Shown here piece by piece: positions 19,376-32,579 of a DNA stretch of 64,000 nucleotides. Below the pieces are notes generated by a model. It had not been told where the DNA came from, searched no databases, and saw only the letters and a list, made by a program, of their open reading frames with translations. Numbering within the stretch: position 1 is the stretch's first letter; each line of letters begins with the position of its first letter. Source of the DNA: Tubulanus polymorphus (taxonomy: Eukaryota; Nemertea; Palaeonemertea; Tubulaniformes; Tubulanidae); NCBI RefSeq assembly GCF_964204645.1, contig NC_134025.1, forward strand, positions 16,646,001 to 16,710,000, written 5' to 3'. A program made the position numbers and the translations under genes.

Positions 19376-22300
19376 ATGGACAGTGCGGTAAAAAGTCTGA
19401 CCGATTTACTTCGAGACGGGCAGATTACAGTCGCAACACAAGCCGATGCCATCAACCAGTTGACCCGCAGACCGACGCCACCTCCGAGAAAGCCAAAACC
19501 CGCCCCCAGAAAACCCAAGTACAAGGTAGAAAACATTATACCGGACGATGATCCGATTTGGGATGAGATTCTACCGGAGCCAGAACCCGCGTTTCATAGG
19601 GCCCCGTTTGCTATCCAAAATTATCTGAGGGCCTGGGTTTTGAGGCCAGTCACCGATGTGACTGATCCGTCGATATTCTTGCGCGAACAGCAGAACAATG
19701 TAAGGGAGAAGTTAGTCGAGGAGATCATTGACCTTAAGGGTGTAAAATTCTCCATTGCTCTGCGGGTTTCGTTGAGGAAGGAGAAGAACGACGGCACCTA
19801 TGCGCACGTCGAGCCGCCCTTCTGGTCGAAGCAATACGTTCTATCGAAGGCGGCTAACATAAATGAGGAGTTGGGTAAAGCTGAAGCTAGGGTTTTACAA
19901 AGTATTGAGAATTATATGAGAGAAGGTTCCGGATGGGCTGTAGAGAGGGGAGTCGAACTATTCCTGAATATCGCCAGATATCAACCGTTGAGAGGCGGTT
20001 CTTATATCGACCTCCCCGTCACAGTCAAGAGAAGACACGCCGTCGTAAATGTCAAAAATAGAGATGATCACTGCCTTAAGTGGTCAATACTGGCCTCGAA
20101 ATACCCCGTAGAGAGAGACCCCCAGAGGCCATCGAAATATGCGAATCACTGGGACCAGCTTGACTTTACAGGCATCGATTCACCGACACCATTGAGTCAG
20201 ATTCCTATGGTCGAACGACAAAACGGACTGGCAATCAACGTGTTCGGGTATGACAAAGGCGTGTACCCATTGCATATCAGCGATGGCCCGGCCCCCATTC
20301 CTAGAATTAACTTGCTACTCGTAGAGAGCGGTGAGAAAAAGCATTACACATGGATCAAAGACCTCAATCGCCTGTTGTTCACCAAGAGTAATGCAGCTAT
20401 CAATGTGAACCCTGACCCCCCCTAGTTCATCCATCGCCAGGATTTCGACGTGAAAATTGGTGGATCCTGAACGAAGACTTTTTTAGTAATTAACGAATCT
20501 CTGGCGAACCCAAAAGAAATGGGTGTCGTATCTCTATCGAATGCGTGACGATTATGTATTCATTGAGCATCGAATGTCTGGCGGATTCCAATCTAAACCT
20601 ACTTCGAAAGTCTGACGAAAAGCGGTTTGATATGCGGTTTGAACATACGGGACATATAGTCAGTTTACCTTCCGTTGTTACGCTCCCGATCGGATATGTC
20701 GCTTCACTAAAACGTCAGGTCGCCAGAGCCTCTATATCGTGGGAAATTCTCACAGAAGTTGTCACATTTAATTGTTAGCTTAGCATTATTTATCACTTCA
20801 ATCTTCATTAAAATAAACAGCATAAGTTCTATTTCAACTCTTTGGAGCTATTATATTACATGGTTCCCCTAAAGCCCAAACCAGCCACTTGACTGGTATT
20901 TCTTTTACAATGAAGTTTGATCTTGGAAGAAACATGACGTTGCTTCATCTATCATGTCTGCAGCATGTCACTGCTGTTTCAAAAGGCTTATAAAATGAGT
21001 TAAGTTTTGTTAAGATTTTATAGTTTTAATAAAAGAAATGAAATTAATAAACATGCTACATTGTGTCGAATACCTGGCGTATTGTATTTCTTAAGGAAAT
21101 CTGTCTAGTGGAAAGCTGTCGAAGCCCTGACGAGGTTATTCTATAAAAGTGACGAAAACCTGACTAATGTCATCTATGGTAATAGTGATAATCTGTCGAA
21201 ACCTGAGCGGAAAGATTTATGGTATGTGTCGAATTGGAGTCGAATGTCTGAACTAGGGGGGGGGGTCAGGGTTCACATTGATAGCTGCATAAGTTTGAAG
21301 GGAGGAAACACTTCTGCAAGCGGTGCCTTCATTGTTTCACCAGAGAAGATCTCCTGGAGAGGCACAGGTCAGATTGTCGAGGAGTCAACGGACGTCCAAT
21401 GCGTACCAGTATGCCCTCGGAGGAGGACAAAGTGTTGCGGTTCACCAATCATTACAAGCAGCTCAAGATTCCGTTCGTCATCTACGCCGACTTCGAAGCC
21501 ATTACAACCAAATTCGAGAGCCCCGGAAGGAACCCGAACCAGAAAGGTAGCGAAAAGACGCTGCGGCGGTATTTCTTCAGCACCTCCAAGGGGAAGAGGA
21601 GAAAATCAAGGGCGTGCTCGCCCATCCCGCGCCTATGGTAACTACTCGGGAGGAGCAAACGTCATTCGAGGAAGCGGAAAATTGCTACGTATGCGACAAA
21701 CTACTCTATGAGGATCGAGTCAGGGATCACGATCACATAACGGGTGACTACCGGGGCCCGGCCCACAACGAGTGCAACCTCAAGTTGCGACTGTCCGCGA
21801 AATACACGCCTATACCGGTCGTGTTTCACAACCTCCGCGGTTACGACTCTCATCTCATCATGCAGACAATCGGTCGGACTGAAGGAAAGATAACGTGCAT
21901 CCCGAATAACATGGATAAGTACATCTCATTCAGTCTCGGTAATTTGCGGTTCATCGATTCTGTGCAGTTCTTGCTGGCCCCACTTGACAGACTGGTTGCG
22001 TCAGCCGCTAAGGAGAGCTTTACGCTGACAGCCGCGGCCGAACCTGTACCCGAAAAACTAGAGCTGTTACTGAGAAAGGGCGTATACCCATACGAGTACA
22101 TGGACAGTTGGGAGAAATTCCAGGATACCCAGCTTCCGTCAAAAGAAGCCTTCTACAGCAAGCTATCAGAGGCGGGAATCAGCGATCAAGACTACGCCCA
22201 CGCGCAAAAGGTATGGGCCACGTTTCAGTGCCGTACTATGGGTGACTACCACGACCTCTATCTGAGGACCGATACGGTTCTTCTCGCCGATGTATTCGAG

Positions 22301-23641
22301 AATTTCAGGTCCACTTGCGTGAAGCAGTACGGCCTAGATCCTGCACAGTATTACACCAGCCCGGGTCTTAGCTGGGACGCTCTACTTAAGAAAACAGAGG
22401 TTAAACTAGAGCTCTTATTGGACTACGACCAGTTCTTATTCATCGAAAAGGGTCTGCGAGGTGGCATTTCCATGGTCAGCAAACGCCACTGCAGGGCCAA
22501 CAATCCTTTGGTTCCCGGTCACGATCCAAAGAAGCCGACGACACACATAATGTACCTTGACGCGAATAACTTATATGGCTAGGCTATGTCGCAACACCTG
22601 CCTACGGGCGGATTCCTGGAATACCCCAGGGGGCTGCACGACTCGCACAACGAGTACCCACTGGCACCGGAAAGGCTAAAGGTTCAAGAAGCATTGGATG
22701 TCGCAGTACCAGCAAGATCTGTTAGGAAGACTGGGGGGTTCGACCGAAACGGAAAAACTGGTGCCTAATCACCGCAACAAGGAGAGATACGTCGTTCATT
22801 ACAGGAACCTTAAGTTGTACCTGGAGCTAGGACTGAAGCTCACAAAGATTCATCGCGCCCTCGAATTCGACCAATCGCCGTGGATGGAGCCGTATATAAG
22901 ACTGAACACAAAACTAAGAAAACTAGCAACCAGCGACTTCGGGAAGGACCTGTACAAACTGATGAATAACTCCGTATTCGGCAAGACCATGGAAAATCTT
23001 AGACGCAGGGTAGACGTGAAGCTTGTCAGATCAAACGAGGAAGACAGGTTGAGGAAGTTGATAGCCAAGCCGAACTTCGCCAGGTCCAAGGTGTTTGACG
23101 ACGATCTTGCCGCGCTGCACATGTACAAGACTAATCTGTACCTGAATAGGCCCATTTACGTAGGGATATCCATGCTCGATCTCAGCAAGCTGCTGATGTA
23201 CGACTTCTACTATAACCACATGCAACAGGTATACGGCGATCGTACTCGATTGATGTACACTGACACCGACAGTCTCCTGCTAGAGATTGAGACGGAAGAC
23301 ATCTACGAAGACATGGAATCGAACAACGACCTTTACGATACTAGCGATTACCCGGGAAATCACCCGCTGCATAGCAACGTCAACAAGAAGGTTCTAGGTA
23401 AGATGAAAGACGAGTGCGCGAGGAATGTCTGTTCCAAAAGAAGGTCTTCCAGCACGGAATGAATATGCTGAGAAGCGAGGGTCACAAAATGTACGGCCTG
23501 CGTATGACAAAGCAGAGTCTCAGTCCCTTCGACAGTAAGAGGTGGATCGCCGACGATGGTATCGCTACGCTCGCTTACGGCCACAAAAATGCCAGGACTC
23601 CGTTGGACGAGTACGTTGAGGAATTGCTCAACGAACTTTAG
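19376..23641 (+). pseudogene. PolB of element C (interrupted)
   Basis: The N-terminal part (19376-20389) has conserved features (VNVKNRDDHCLKWSI, KKHYTWIKDLNRLL). A 0.9-kb element (20392-21289) interrupts it. The gene resumes with a Cys/His finger (HFCKRCLHCF), Exo I FVIYADFEAI (near 21475), CYVCDKLL and RDHDHITGDYRGPAH (near 21690-21770), Exo II NLRGYDSHL, Exo III LRTDTVLLADVF, motif A DANNLYG (near 22560, followed by an in-frame TAG), motif B LMNNSVFGKT (near 22960) and motif C YTDTDSLL (near 23255). Frameshifts lie near 21600 and 23410. It ends convergently against the integrase gene. It would have been the protein-primed replicase. Confidence 0.9.
20392..21289. mobile_element. Harbinger-like MITE in PolB (898 bp)
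   Basis: TIRs of about 36 bp (TGCAGCTATCAATGTGAACC at both ends) with a TAA duplication at 20389-20391 and 21290-21292. Skipping the element and one TAA leaves the PolB frame open. A 3-bp TAA/TTA duplication is typical of PIF/Harbinger. No transposase is visible inside, so it is non-autonomous. Confidence 0.75.
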
Positions 23642-23642
23642 A

Positions 23643-24664
23643 TCGCAGGCTGTACCTGCTATTCGAGGGCATTACCGCTTCGGGTGACAAACCCTCCTTG
23701 TGCTTGATAGTCTGCTTTATCTTGTGCTCTTTGTCGGCTACGGACACAGCGTCTACCGTCGTCTTCTCTTCAGCTGGAGGTATCACTAGTTGCAGATCGT
23801 CCAACCTAGCTGATTCTCCATTATCGAGGACCCCTTTTAAGCCTTCCACAGACGCGAGGGAGTGCACTGTTTGGCCCCATATCTGTTTGTAACCCTTTTT
23901 GAACACGGGTCTTTTCAGCTTTTTCCTTACACTGTCGCCTGGCTTGAACGGGCTCTCAGGGGGTTCGGATTTGCCGATATTTTCGAACAGTAACCTTTCT
24001 TCATTTCGGGATTCTCCGGCCTATTCGGGAGTCATATCTGAAATACCCCCGTGAGGTGTAGCGTTGTAGCCATCTACGTAATCTTGCAAACGATCGTACC
24101 ACACGACGGTTTCTCTTTGGTGAAATCCTTGAAAATGATCTCCTTTATCGTCCTAGACAGCCTGTCGATGATGCCAAGCGCTTTGTGGTCGCCAACTTCA
24201 ACAGTCCTGTGTTCAATTCCCCGCGTCCTAAACATTTCTTGCATCGGTTTGTTTAGAAACTCCGATCCGGAATCGGTGACTAACAGAGTCACTTTCTCCT
24301 CGCCGAGACCTTCCATGATTGCCTCGAATCCCTCTTTGACGGCTTCCTTGCTCTTCTTTTTCAACGGCTGCGCGTAGGCCTTTCGAGTGAATACGTCAAC
24401 GCAAAGTAGAATCCACTTGTATCCCTTGTTTCGACGACCGTAGTTCGACAGATCCAGTAGGTCCGCGAACCAAAGGCAGTTTTCGCAGTTGGCTACGATA
24501 TGTCCTTGAATTTGTCTGCGCGTCTTTTTATGTAGCTGATAAGTCTTCTTCGCCGATACGAACTTGTCAACTTCTGCGAAGGTAACACCGGGATCACGCT
24601 TTTTCATAATTCTGTACAGTTTCAGGGCCGACGGGTAGCCGTGTTTCGTCCAAACCTCTTCCAT
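23643..24664 (-). pseudogene. integrase of element C (RVE)
   Basis: The N-terminal part (24074-24664) carries a helix-rich start, then CLWFADLLDLSNYG (first Asp), VLLCVDVFTRKAY, LVTDSGSEFLN (second Asp) and HKALGIIDRLSRTIK, where the usual Glu position reads Asp. The C-terminal part (23643-23990) has the SH3-like piece FKKGYKQIWG. A frameshift near 24100 and a stop near 24020 break it. No chromodomain is apparent, unlike A and B. It is convergent with PolB with almost no spacer and follows the conserved virion gene. Confidence 0.85.
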
Positions 24665-24676
24665 CTTTCCCTATAC

Positions 24677-25105
24677 CTACTTCTTGAGAAAATGCACACC
24701 AGACGCTACGATTACTGCTGTACCTAACGCGAACGCTAGTTTGTCCTTTTGTCTGACCGTAAGAGGAGTGTTGGGAGGGTGGGAGGGCCTAGGTGGGGGA
24801 GGGGCCTCGCGTACCGCTGTTTGCATATCGCAAACCACTTTGCTCTTTTCCGTGGTAACTATTTTTGGCGGTGGCCGTGCCTCATTGACGTCATTGATTC
24901 CGAACTTCATTTTGTCGGTAGCCACTCTAATGTTGTTATTGTAGCGTACTAAGCTTCCCATTTTCAGCACCATGTCACTCGGCATCAGGTAGAGGTTTGG
25001 TCCGACAGCGAAATCGAGTTTACTGTGCGTCTGACTGATAGCGTTTTGATAGTGCCGAATGGAATCTACCAAAGTCTGAGAGCCTTCGCCGTGTACGGCG
25101 TCCTC
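24677..25105 (-). pseudogene. conserved Polinton virion protein, 3' part
   Basis: Second exon-like half of the gene at 36429-37185, separated by the helicase transposon. It shows DSIRHYQNAISQTHSKLDFA, VGPNLYLMPSDMVLKMGSLV, proline-rich text and a C-terminal hydrophobic anchor (LAFALGTAVIVASGVHFL). It aligns throughout with element B's 53068-54461. The GGCGTCCTC duplication at 25097-25105 marks the insertion edge. Confidence 0.8.
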
Positions 25106-25140
25106 CATCCTCGCTTGCCAGGGGTCCGGTATCACTCCCG
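25106..25140. repeat. left TIR of helicase transposon
   Basis: It pairs with 36385-36419. The two ends differ mostly by C/T and G/A changes, consistent with old CpG decay. The right copy contains GGGTTCGAATCCC, a perfect tRNA B-box-like string. Confidence 0.7.
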
Positions 25141-26363
25141 AACTCGCTTCCACCAGCCCCCTGGCCTCACGAAGCGTGATTTCATTACTGGCGCTGCTGC
25201 GCATGACGTCATTATAACAAAGATGGCGGCGCCCACGAATGTCGAGCTGTGCTTCATTTGCGACGCTATTTGCCCACCGGGTAAAAGATTTTTGATTCTT
25301 CACAGTTCGTATGATAACTTGAGACCCATTTATAATGACATTAAGCAGGAATGTGTAGCTTTGAGTGGAGTAATTCATAATGAAAGTGGCGAAATTCAAA
25401 ATCGTGATGAAGTTTTCAAAAAAAAAAGAAAAACTCTGGCTCAGATTAGGGGGAGTCCCATCATCAACAACAATGTCAATGGCAACAACAACACCAGCTT
25501 TGAGTTCAACAACGAGTGGAGTAAAAAGAGAGCACAGGGGTTCCCCTGCATCTGATATTGATATACCATCGAACAAAAGACTTGCGCTTGGAAAAACACC
25601 ACCTCAGACACGGTGTCGGAGGAAGCTAATTGTATCACCGTCTCCGGTAAGTTAAGGCATATTATGATCTTATACAAAAAAAATTAAATTTTATTCAGTG
25701 AATAATCTGATAACAATGTAAATGATTGAGGCTGAACCGTATAGGCCTATAGAATTACAACACATGTGTTAAAAAGATTGAATATATACAAATAAGAGAC
25801 CTGTAAAACAAGTACAATGCTAACAAAATAACGAATGAAATTATAGTAGAATGTAGAACAAATTATGGTCATTGACACTGCATCTTGTTTAGATTACATT
25901 TTACTTTGTTTAATGTTTACTCATCTTACTAATATGCCTCTCGATGTTATGACTAGGCTTTAGCTACCAATAATTCACACAACCTTGTTATAATTTTCAG
26001 TCTAAGAAGTTGTTGATCCAGAAGAAAAAATCCAGCCCCGGTCAAAGAAAGTCAACTGTTCCATATGTTAAGGTAGGCCTATCATTGAAAGACAAATTTT
26101 TCTTAGTTTATTACCGATACTGAAATTGAGATTTAAAAAAGTTTCACTCTCGATGAAAATGCGTGTTTTGTTTCAATGCAGCCTTTTAAGAAGTCATTAG
26201 CTTATATATATTGTATATTTCCAGATCATTGTGAATTTCCCTTCACAAGTTAAATCGAAAATTGTGACAGACAAGTGCTTCCAAAAGATCCTGAAACTGA
26301 TGGTGTTTTCCAAACCCCGGCATTCCATAGCGAAGGCGTTAGTTGAATCAAGACTTAAAGATT

Positions 26364-28746
26364 CGGTTCCTGAACTTCGCTGAAAAAGCTGAAACACTGA
26401 AAAGCTGAAACGCTGAAATAAAAACGCTGAAATTTCAGGGAATTTCCGAAAAACGCCGAAATTTCAGGGAATTCCCGAAAAACGCTGAAATCGTGCTAGG
26501 TACCGACAATACACGTTTTGAAATGTTTTCCGGGCCGGTGTCCGCTGACGAGTCCTGAACCGTGTTTTATGCTCTACCTTCGGTTACAGAGACATGCCCG
26601 AAGGTCGTCGTCATGATCGACTTGATCGATTGCGGATTGCGTGGATTGTTAGATGTGTTTTTTGCCATAGTTTTATGTGCATATACCGGTACGATCTAAC
26701 AATGAAGTTATCACTTCATTTGAATAAATTCTTAATCACAGTAATATTAATTCACAATATTTTTTCTTATGTTTGGTGATTTCTTGCAACTTATCATTGC
26801 CAAGTCTCATACAAGTAGTAGCTGAATGAAAGTACAGTTGAAAGTACAGTTGGGTTATCAGGCTGAACCTGATAACCCAAATTAAGTGCTAGCATGGAAC
26901 TAATGATTATTTTGATTCTATTTTCGGTGTCATTGAAATTCGTTAATAAAGGTTCAACCGTCATAGTATACTGTACTTAGCATTGCTACAATTGGGTGCC
27001 ATATTTCTACAATTTCTACAAGGAGGAAGGAATCTTTAAGTGTCTTTGTTCCCGGGTAGGGTACGGGGTAAAACCTGGTTTACTTTCTCTTTCGACTTGC
27101 CGGAGACTACTATCTGCAATGTATTGCATGCTTTGATGTGTCTGGCCTATAGGAGTCGAACGATATTTTTTTCCCATACACAGGCATGGCTTTAGTGTAG
27201 ATGAAGGCTAGGCACTGCACATTGTGGATTGACTGGAACTCTTAACTCACAAAATTAAACGAGTCAACAAGAAAGATCCAATAATTGGACATTTGTCTAA
27301 CTATATTATTTAACAGCTTGAAATAATACATAACACATTCTGCAAGAGTATACAAAGGAAATCAGTTCTTACATTATATCAGAATCAATAGTTCGCTTAA
27401 CTAGAATTCTGGTTCCATTGCTTCATATTCTAATGAAATCCACTAGTATACCTTAGAATATCGCTTAGCTTAAGACTAAAAATTTGGTACCAGGAAACAG
27501 GGAAGAAAAGTGGGTGTACTGTACATCCGCAATTGACTTATTTCTCTCTGGTTGAATCAAGTTATAATTGAAATAGCATTCGAATAGCCATTTTATTTTT
27601 AAAAATTGTGTCATTCAGCTATCCTGCTGCAAATTTCGCAGTTGAAGTTTACTGGTGCCATCTGATTTCTCAGTATCTCAAAAAATTTGCACATTCTAAG
27701 CCTGAATCTAAAAATAGAAAAAGGTGCATTTTAGTCGGATATAAAAGAATAGTGGCTAATACACCCTGGACTATATAGCCTATGGGGTGGGCCTAGTTTG
27801 AAAGCACTGAGGTCCGAGAGAACAGCACTTAGTAAATAAATACTGAAATTAAACTTACAAAACACCCAGTACTTGAGATGATGTACTTGACAAGAAGTGT
27901 CACCAGCTAAGCAAATCAACTTTGTCTATGACTCCTCCTTTTATAGATTCAGTAGTAGTCTAAAAATAAGAATCTGTACATTTTTCTAACAGTTGGTATG
28001 TCATTTCTTCAAAAAAACTAATTATTATCACGCCACAGCAAATAAATTATTCACAGTTGTTGAATGGTTAGCCCGATTTAGATTAATTGGTTGACGCTAA
28101 TCAGTATGACCCATACGTAGGGGCCTACTGCATGCCATTGGCGTCAATCCATTCCATTCCATTCCACAGTGAATTAAAAAGAAATTTAGTTAGATCCCTT
28201 TTGTCCAAAAGCTGCATCATTTATATAACTAGCTGTCAAATTTAATTTACCTCCTTCAGAGAATACCATAGTGACATAGTCCGTCGCCCATCAACGTGTT
28301 GACAAAAGAAAAGTTGCTCCATGTTTTATACATGAACGTTCAAATAAGATATTTTGCGTCTTGCAGGGAATATTGAGCATAGTGTTTAAGTTGGCTTGCA
28401 CGGATTGTGAATGGGTTTTCCTCATTATGCTGCCTGTATGCATTAAAAATCCGGATTTCAAGCGAATTAATTTGTCCAACAAGTGGCCCTCTAAAAGTAT
28501 ACTCCACACATACTGTCCATGCGTGTCTCTGTAACCGAAGGTAGAGACTAAAACACGGTTCAGGACTCGGCAGCGGACACCGGCCCGGAAAATATTTCAA
28601 AACGTGTATTGTTGGTACCTAGCACGATTTCAGCGTTTTTCGGGAATTCCCTGAAATTTCGGCGTTTTTCGGAAATTCCCTGAAATTTCAGCGTTTTTAT
28701 TTCAGCGTTTCAGTGATTCAGCTTTTTCAGCGAAGTTCAGGAACCG
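26364..28746. mobile_element. non-autonomous TIR transposon, 2383 bp
   Basis: TIRs of roughly 215 bp start CGGTTCCTGAACTTCGCTGA and contain repeated GCTGAAATTTCAGGGAATT units. A 9-bp duplication TTAAAGATT is at 26355-26363 and 28747-28755. It sits in an exon of the DUF6589 transposase. The interior (26600-28500) shows no convincing gene. The duplication length equals that of the host transposon, so it might use the same transposase class; MULE-type is the alternative. Confidence 0.8.
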
Positions 28747-30945
28747 TTAAAGATTCCATCACTGAGGTGTTCATACAAATGTTGAATAAGGAGATTAAGG
28801 AACTTACACGAGATGGCGCTTATTCCCGAAAAACATCAGCCAAAGATATTATAGACTTCAACATCCAACTACTTGTTGATGAATGGCAAGCCAAGTCACC
28901 CATGTTTCATAAGATCATGATGTCCATCATGCCACCAAAGAAGGCCCAGATACCTGTGATAGCAATGTGTGGTAGTATCATGCTATTCAACAGGAACAAC
29001 CAGGCTAGCAGATTGCAACACATATTGGCATTACTTCTTGATAAAGCTGCTTAAGATGAGGTTAGTTTTCAGCTTACAGATTTTCAGCAGTGCATGAATA
29101 TACAAAAAAAGTGATTATGACATTTTAAGCCTTTTTGATTGTACACTAACTTTAATGATGACCGAATTCATGTACATTTTATATTTGGATTAGAGTATGA
29201 TGGTAAAGGTAACTTTCACAAGAATGAAATGTTTTTATGTCAATCTTGAAATTGTTATATGATGTATTATGATGGCTTTATTCTTTTCAGATATTCCATT
29301 TCCTGAACAAACTCGGTATTACTACTTCTTCAAAATCCATATATAGGATGAAGCACAAGTTAACTCAGCAGCACGATCATAAAAAGAAGGAATTCACAGG
29401 GTATGGTGAAGAGGTAAAAAAGGAACGCTCAGTTGAATATTATGATTCTAAAGTAAAGAATATTGGACCTACATCTCTAGTAATTGACCACCCTGTTGAT
29501 AGTACATGTACGCTTACACTTTGTAATACACATCCTACTGTGGGTGAGGTAGAAGTCAGAGAAACTGAAAGTGTTGACAGAGCTGTATCTTCAGTAATTG
29601 ATCGTATAGTTGATAGCACACCTATACCCTGTAATACGCCACCCTCTACATATCCCACTTTGGCTGGGGAAGAAACCGAAAGTGTTGTATCTGCCGTAAT
29701 GGATCGTGTAGTTGATAGTACATGTGATCATATACTTCATAATACATGTAATACGCCCTCTAAATATCTTACGGTTGCTGAGCCGGAAACCACCTCAAAC
29801 CGTCCTTCTTGTCCACCTTTTGAAATCTATGGTGATAATCTAGATCTAACTATTTCACCCTCGTACATGATGAAGAATGCGCAAAGGAAAAGCATACACT
29901 GGTTTTTGCTGCTTGCTGCTAAGAAGCGTGTACTTGGTATTGGTCTTGATGAAACAAAACCTAAGAGGGATATATCAACAGTGCCTGTGATTGAATTTCT
30001 TCCTAATAAACAGGAACTTACTTCGATTGAAAGACATTTTTCGATCCACATAGCCCGTGTCATGATCAAGAACCTGGGATTCTTAAAACAGTATCAGGAA
30101 CTTCAATCAGAGTTAGAAATAAAGCATCCCTACATAAATGAGATGGATAAAAAAAGTGAAATTCTCATCACTGATTTGCTTGAGGAGAATGAAAATGAAA
30201 CTGCCGGCATTATTAGGATACTCGAGTATGTTCAAGGGAACTTTGTGCCTCGTACAGACTCTAATCCTCCGAAGCTCCTGGGGAAGCTCGTCTTGGGAGG
30301 TGATGTGTGAACGAATGAGCGTGCTTACACAGCCCAGTTGGCTATGCTGAATGGTGAAACGGATGCACAGCGGCTTGGGGGCATCATACACAGACCGGAA
30401 GGCTTGCATCGGATCATGAACCTCACCCTGGTGACATTTTACATATCGTTCTATGTTCGGATAGATTAGCGTTGATCTTTTTCATAGAAGTAATTATTTT
30501 CATCCTAAAAAACCTGATATGAACATGTACTAACAACATCTTACCAATCAATTAGTAATTTTTAGTTTCATCAGGGGAATTGGGAGTACCTCTTCCTCTG
30601 CAATGCCTGCAGCCAGATGAAAACCTAATTACCCACTTTCTTGCATAAATGAAGAATGAGAACCTGGCTTTTGGCATAGTTTGTTGTAACTTACACTCCA
30701 TATTATCTTTGCTGCTTATGCGGTTGAAACAGCTAAATGATCTGATGAGGTTAATATAGTAGAACTCACACAATTCAGACTTTTCATTAAGGATTTTCAC
30801 TTAATTTGCTTAATTCAATTAAAACCATGTCAACTATTATTCATAATTCGGATTTTATTTGGAAATTCGAAGAAATCTGGCCAGTCCCTAGTCGTCTGAA
30901 TTAAGTGGGTTCCACTGTAATTTCCTGACATCAATTATCACCATA

Positions 30946-31330
30946 CTAGCAAAGTACCCGTCCTGCCGGACGGGTAGAATAGAATAAATCACTAAGGTGC
31001 GGATAAAAATAATATAACATTTATTTATCGATATGAAATCTACACTATAAGTCAGGCATTAGAAACAAATATCAAAGAATAGAAAAATTATTAAAATATT
31101 TCGCTGTAAACTATGTTTTTGGTTTGTTTTTGAGGGGTGAGTACTGTAACACGATCACGGGTACCTACTCTGGAAAGGGAAACATAGAGCATGCCATGTG
31201 TGAATGGTGAATTCCAGTCCAATGTATCTGAGTCTCTGTAGAAAACCGAGCAACAGCTGATGCTCACATCGCAGTAATCTCTACTATTAGATTCCCCGCG
31301 AGGTCACCCGCGGCCGCTAGACTGATGCAC
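30946..31330 (-). mobile_element. Helitron 3' end with PIF1-helicase tail
   Basis: The minus strand at 31090-31215 encodes FTHGMLYVSLSRVGTRDRVT, the C-terminal end of a PIF1-type Helitron helicase. About 110 bases further on there is a hairpin (30955-30976, TACCCGTCC/GGACGGGTA) and then CTAG at 30946-30949, followed by T. Hairpin plus CTRR-T is the Helitron 3' signature. The 5' part is missing. It lies in a transposase intron. Confidence 0.75.
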
Positions 31331-32579
31331 CCATAGTATAGCTATATCCTTATTGAAACTAAGTTCCACTATAGTATATTAATGACATGCGTAACTGTGA
31401 TAAGAATCATTGATATATAATATATTAATTTTTCTTTCAGCTTATTTACCAACTGTTCTACAAGATGGAGAGTGCTGCTGTAAGGGGTTCCATGTACCAA
31501 CTGAGGAATGTTATAAATCGTAGAGATGTCACTGGACCTAAAAAGATCACAGACTCGTTTAGGTTAGTAGAGGTAGTGTCACCCTGATATAAGTCACCCA
31601 ATATCTACAATTTCATATTGAAATGTTTGTAATATTTCATATCTCTTACTACATGAAATACTTAATAATAATCAAAATCCTGCCAATACAACCAGCCAGT
31701 ACAGTAGCTAATTTTGTTCCAGTCATACCCATAATGCTTTCTCTACTGATGCCTGTACAAGTGTCATGTTTATTATGAAAGGATTATAAATTTCTACTTT
31801 CAGGGCCCATTATACATTTTTGATGGATGTTCTAGATGCTTACATATTGGCAGCATGTGTACAGCATTTCGATTTGAAAGATTCTGACCTCGATGCTGAA
31901 CCTAGAAGGAATGCGCCACTAACCGAATCATTCATTACAACAGATTGGATTCTCCATCAGAGTAGAGAAATTCTACAACATTTTGGTAAAGGACAATCAT
32001 TGTGTCAGGCATCGGAGATTCTCAAAACCACAGACGAAGAATTACTGCTCGCAGAATTCAAAGAGAGGACTGGTAAGTAAGAATCTCTATTGATTAATTC
32101 CTATCTATATCATACGAATCGCAATATACCATTACTGTAAACTACTTGTATTGTTATCAATCTAAAACACTTTTGATCTTGGCAAAGATAACTTAAATCA
32201 TACATTGAGCTATTGTTGCAGACTAATCTCGAAAATCTGTAAGTTGAAAGGCTTTTAGATTTTGAATGCGCTGATATTCACTCATACTTCTATCCTTTCA
32301 GGATATGTTTGTCTCTGTGGAAGGAAATATAAACTGACTAGTAACCTCAGGAAACATCTGACAGAAATACATGATTGGGTATTTGAGCAGGAACAGATTA
32401 AGACAGAGGACACTTGGCCAGCGGTGGCTGCTGCATTTATGCAGTGTGGACTCTTGCTTCGGGACACCTATGATGCATATCGTCATGAAGATGGAGATCG
32501 TGCATTCTTGAATGCTAAGGTCGAGATGTTGTTAGGCTTGCAAGTGATACACCGGTCACAATCCTCTCTTTAATCGTTA

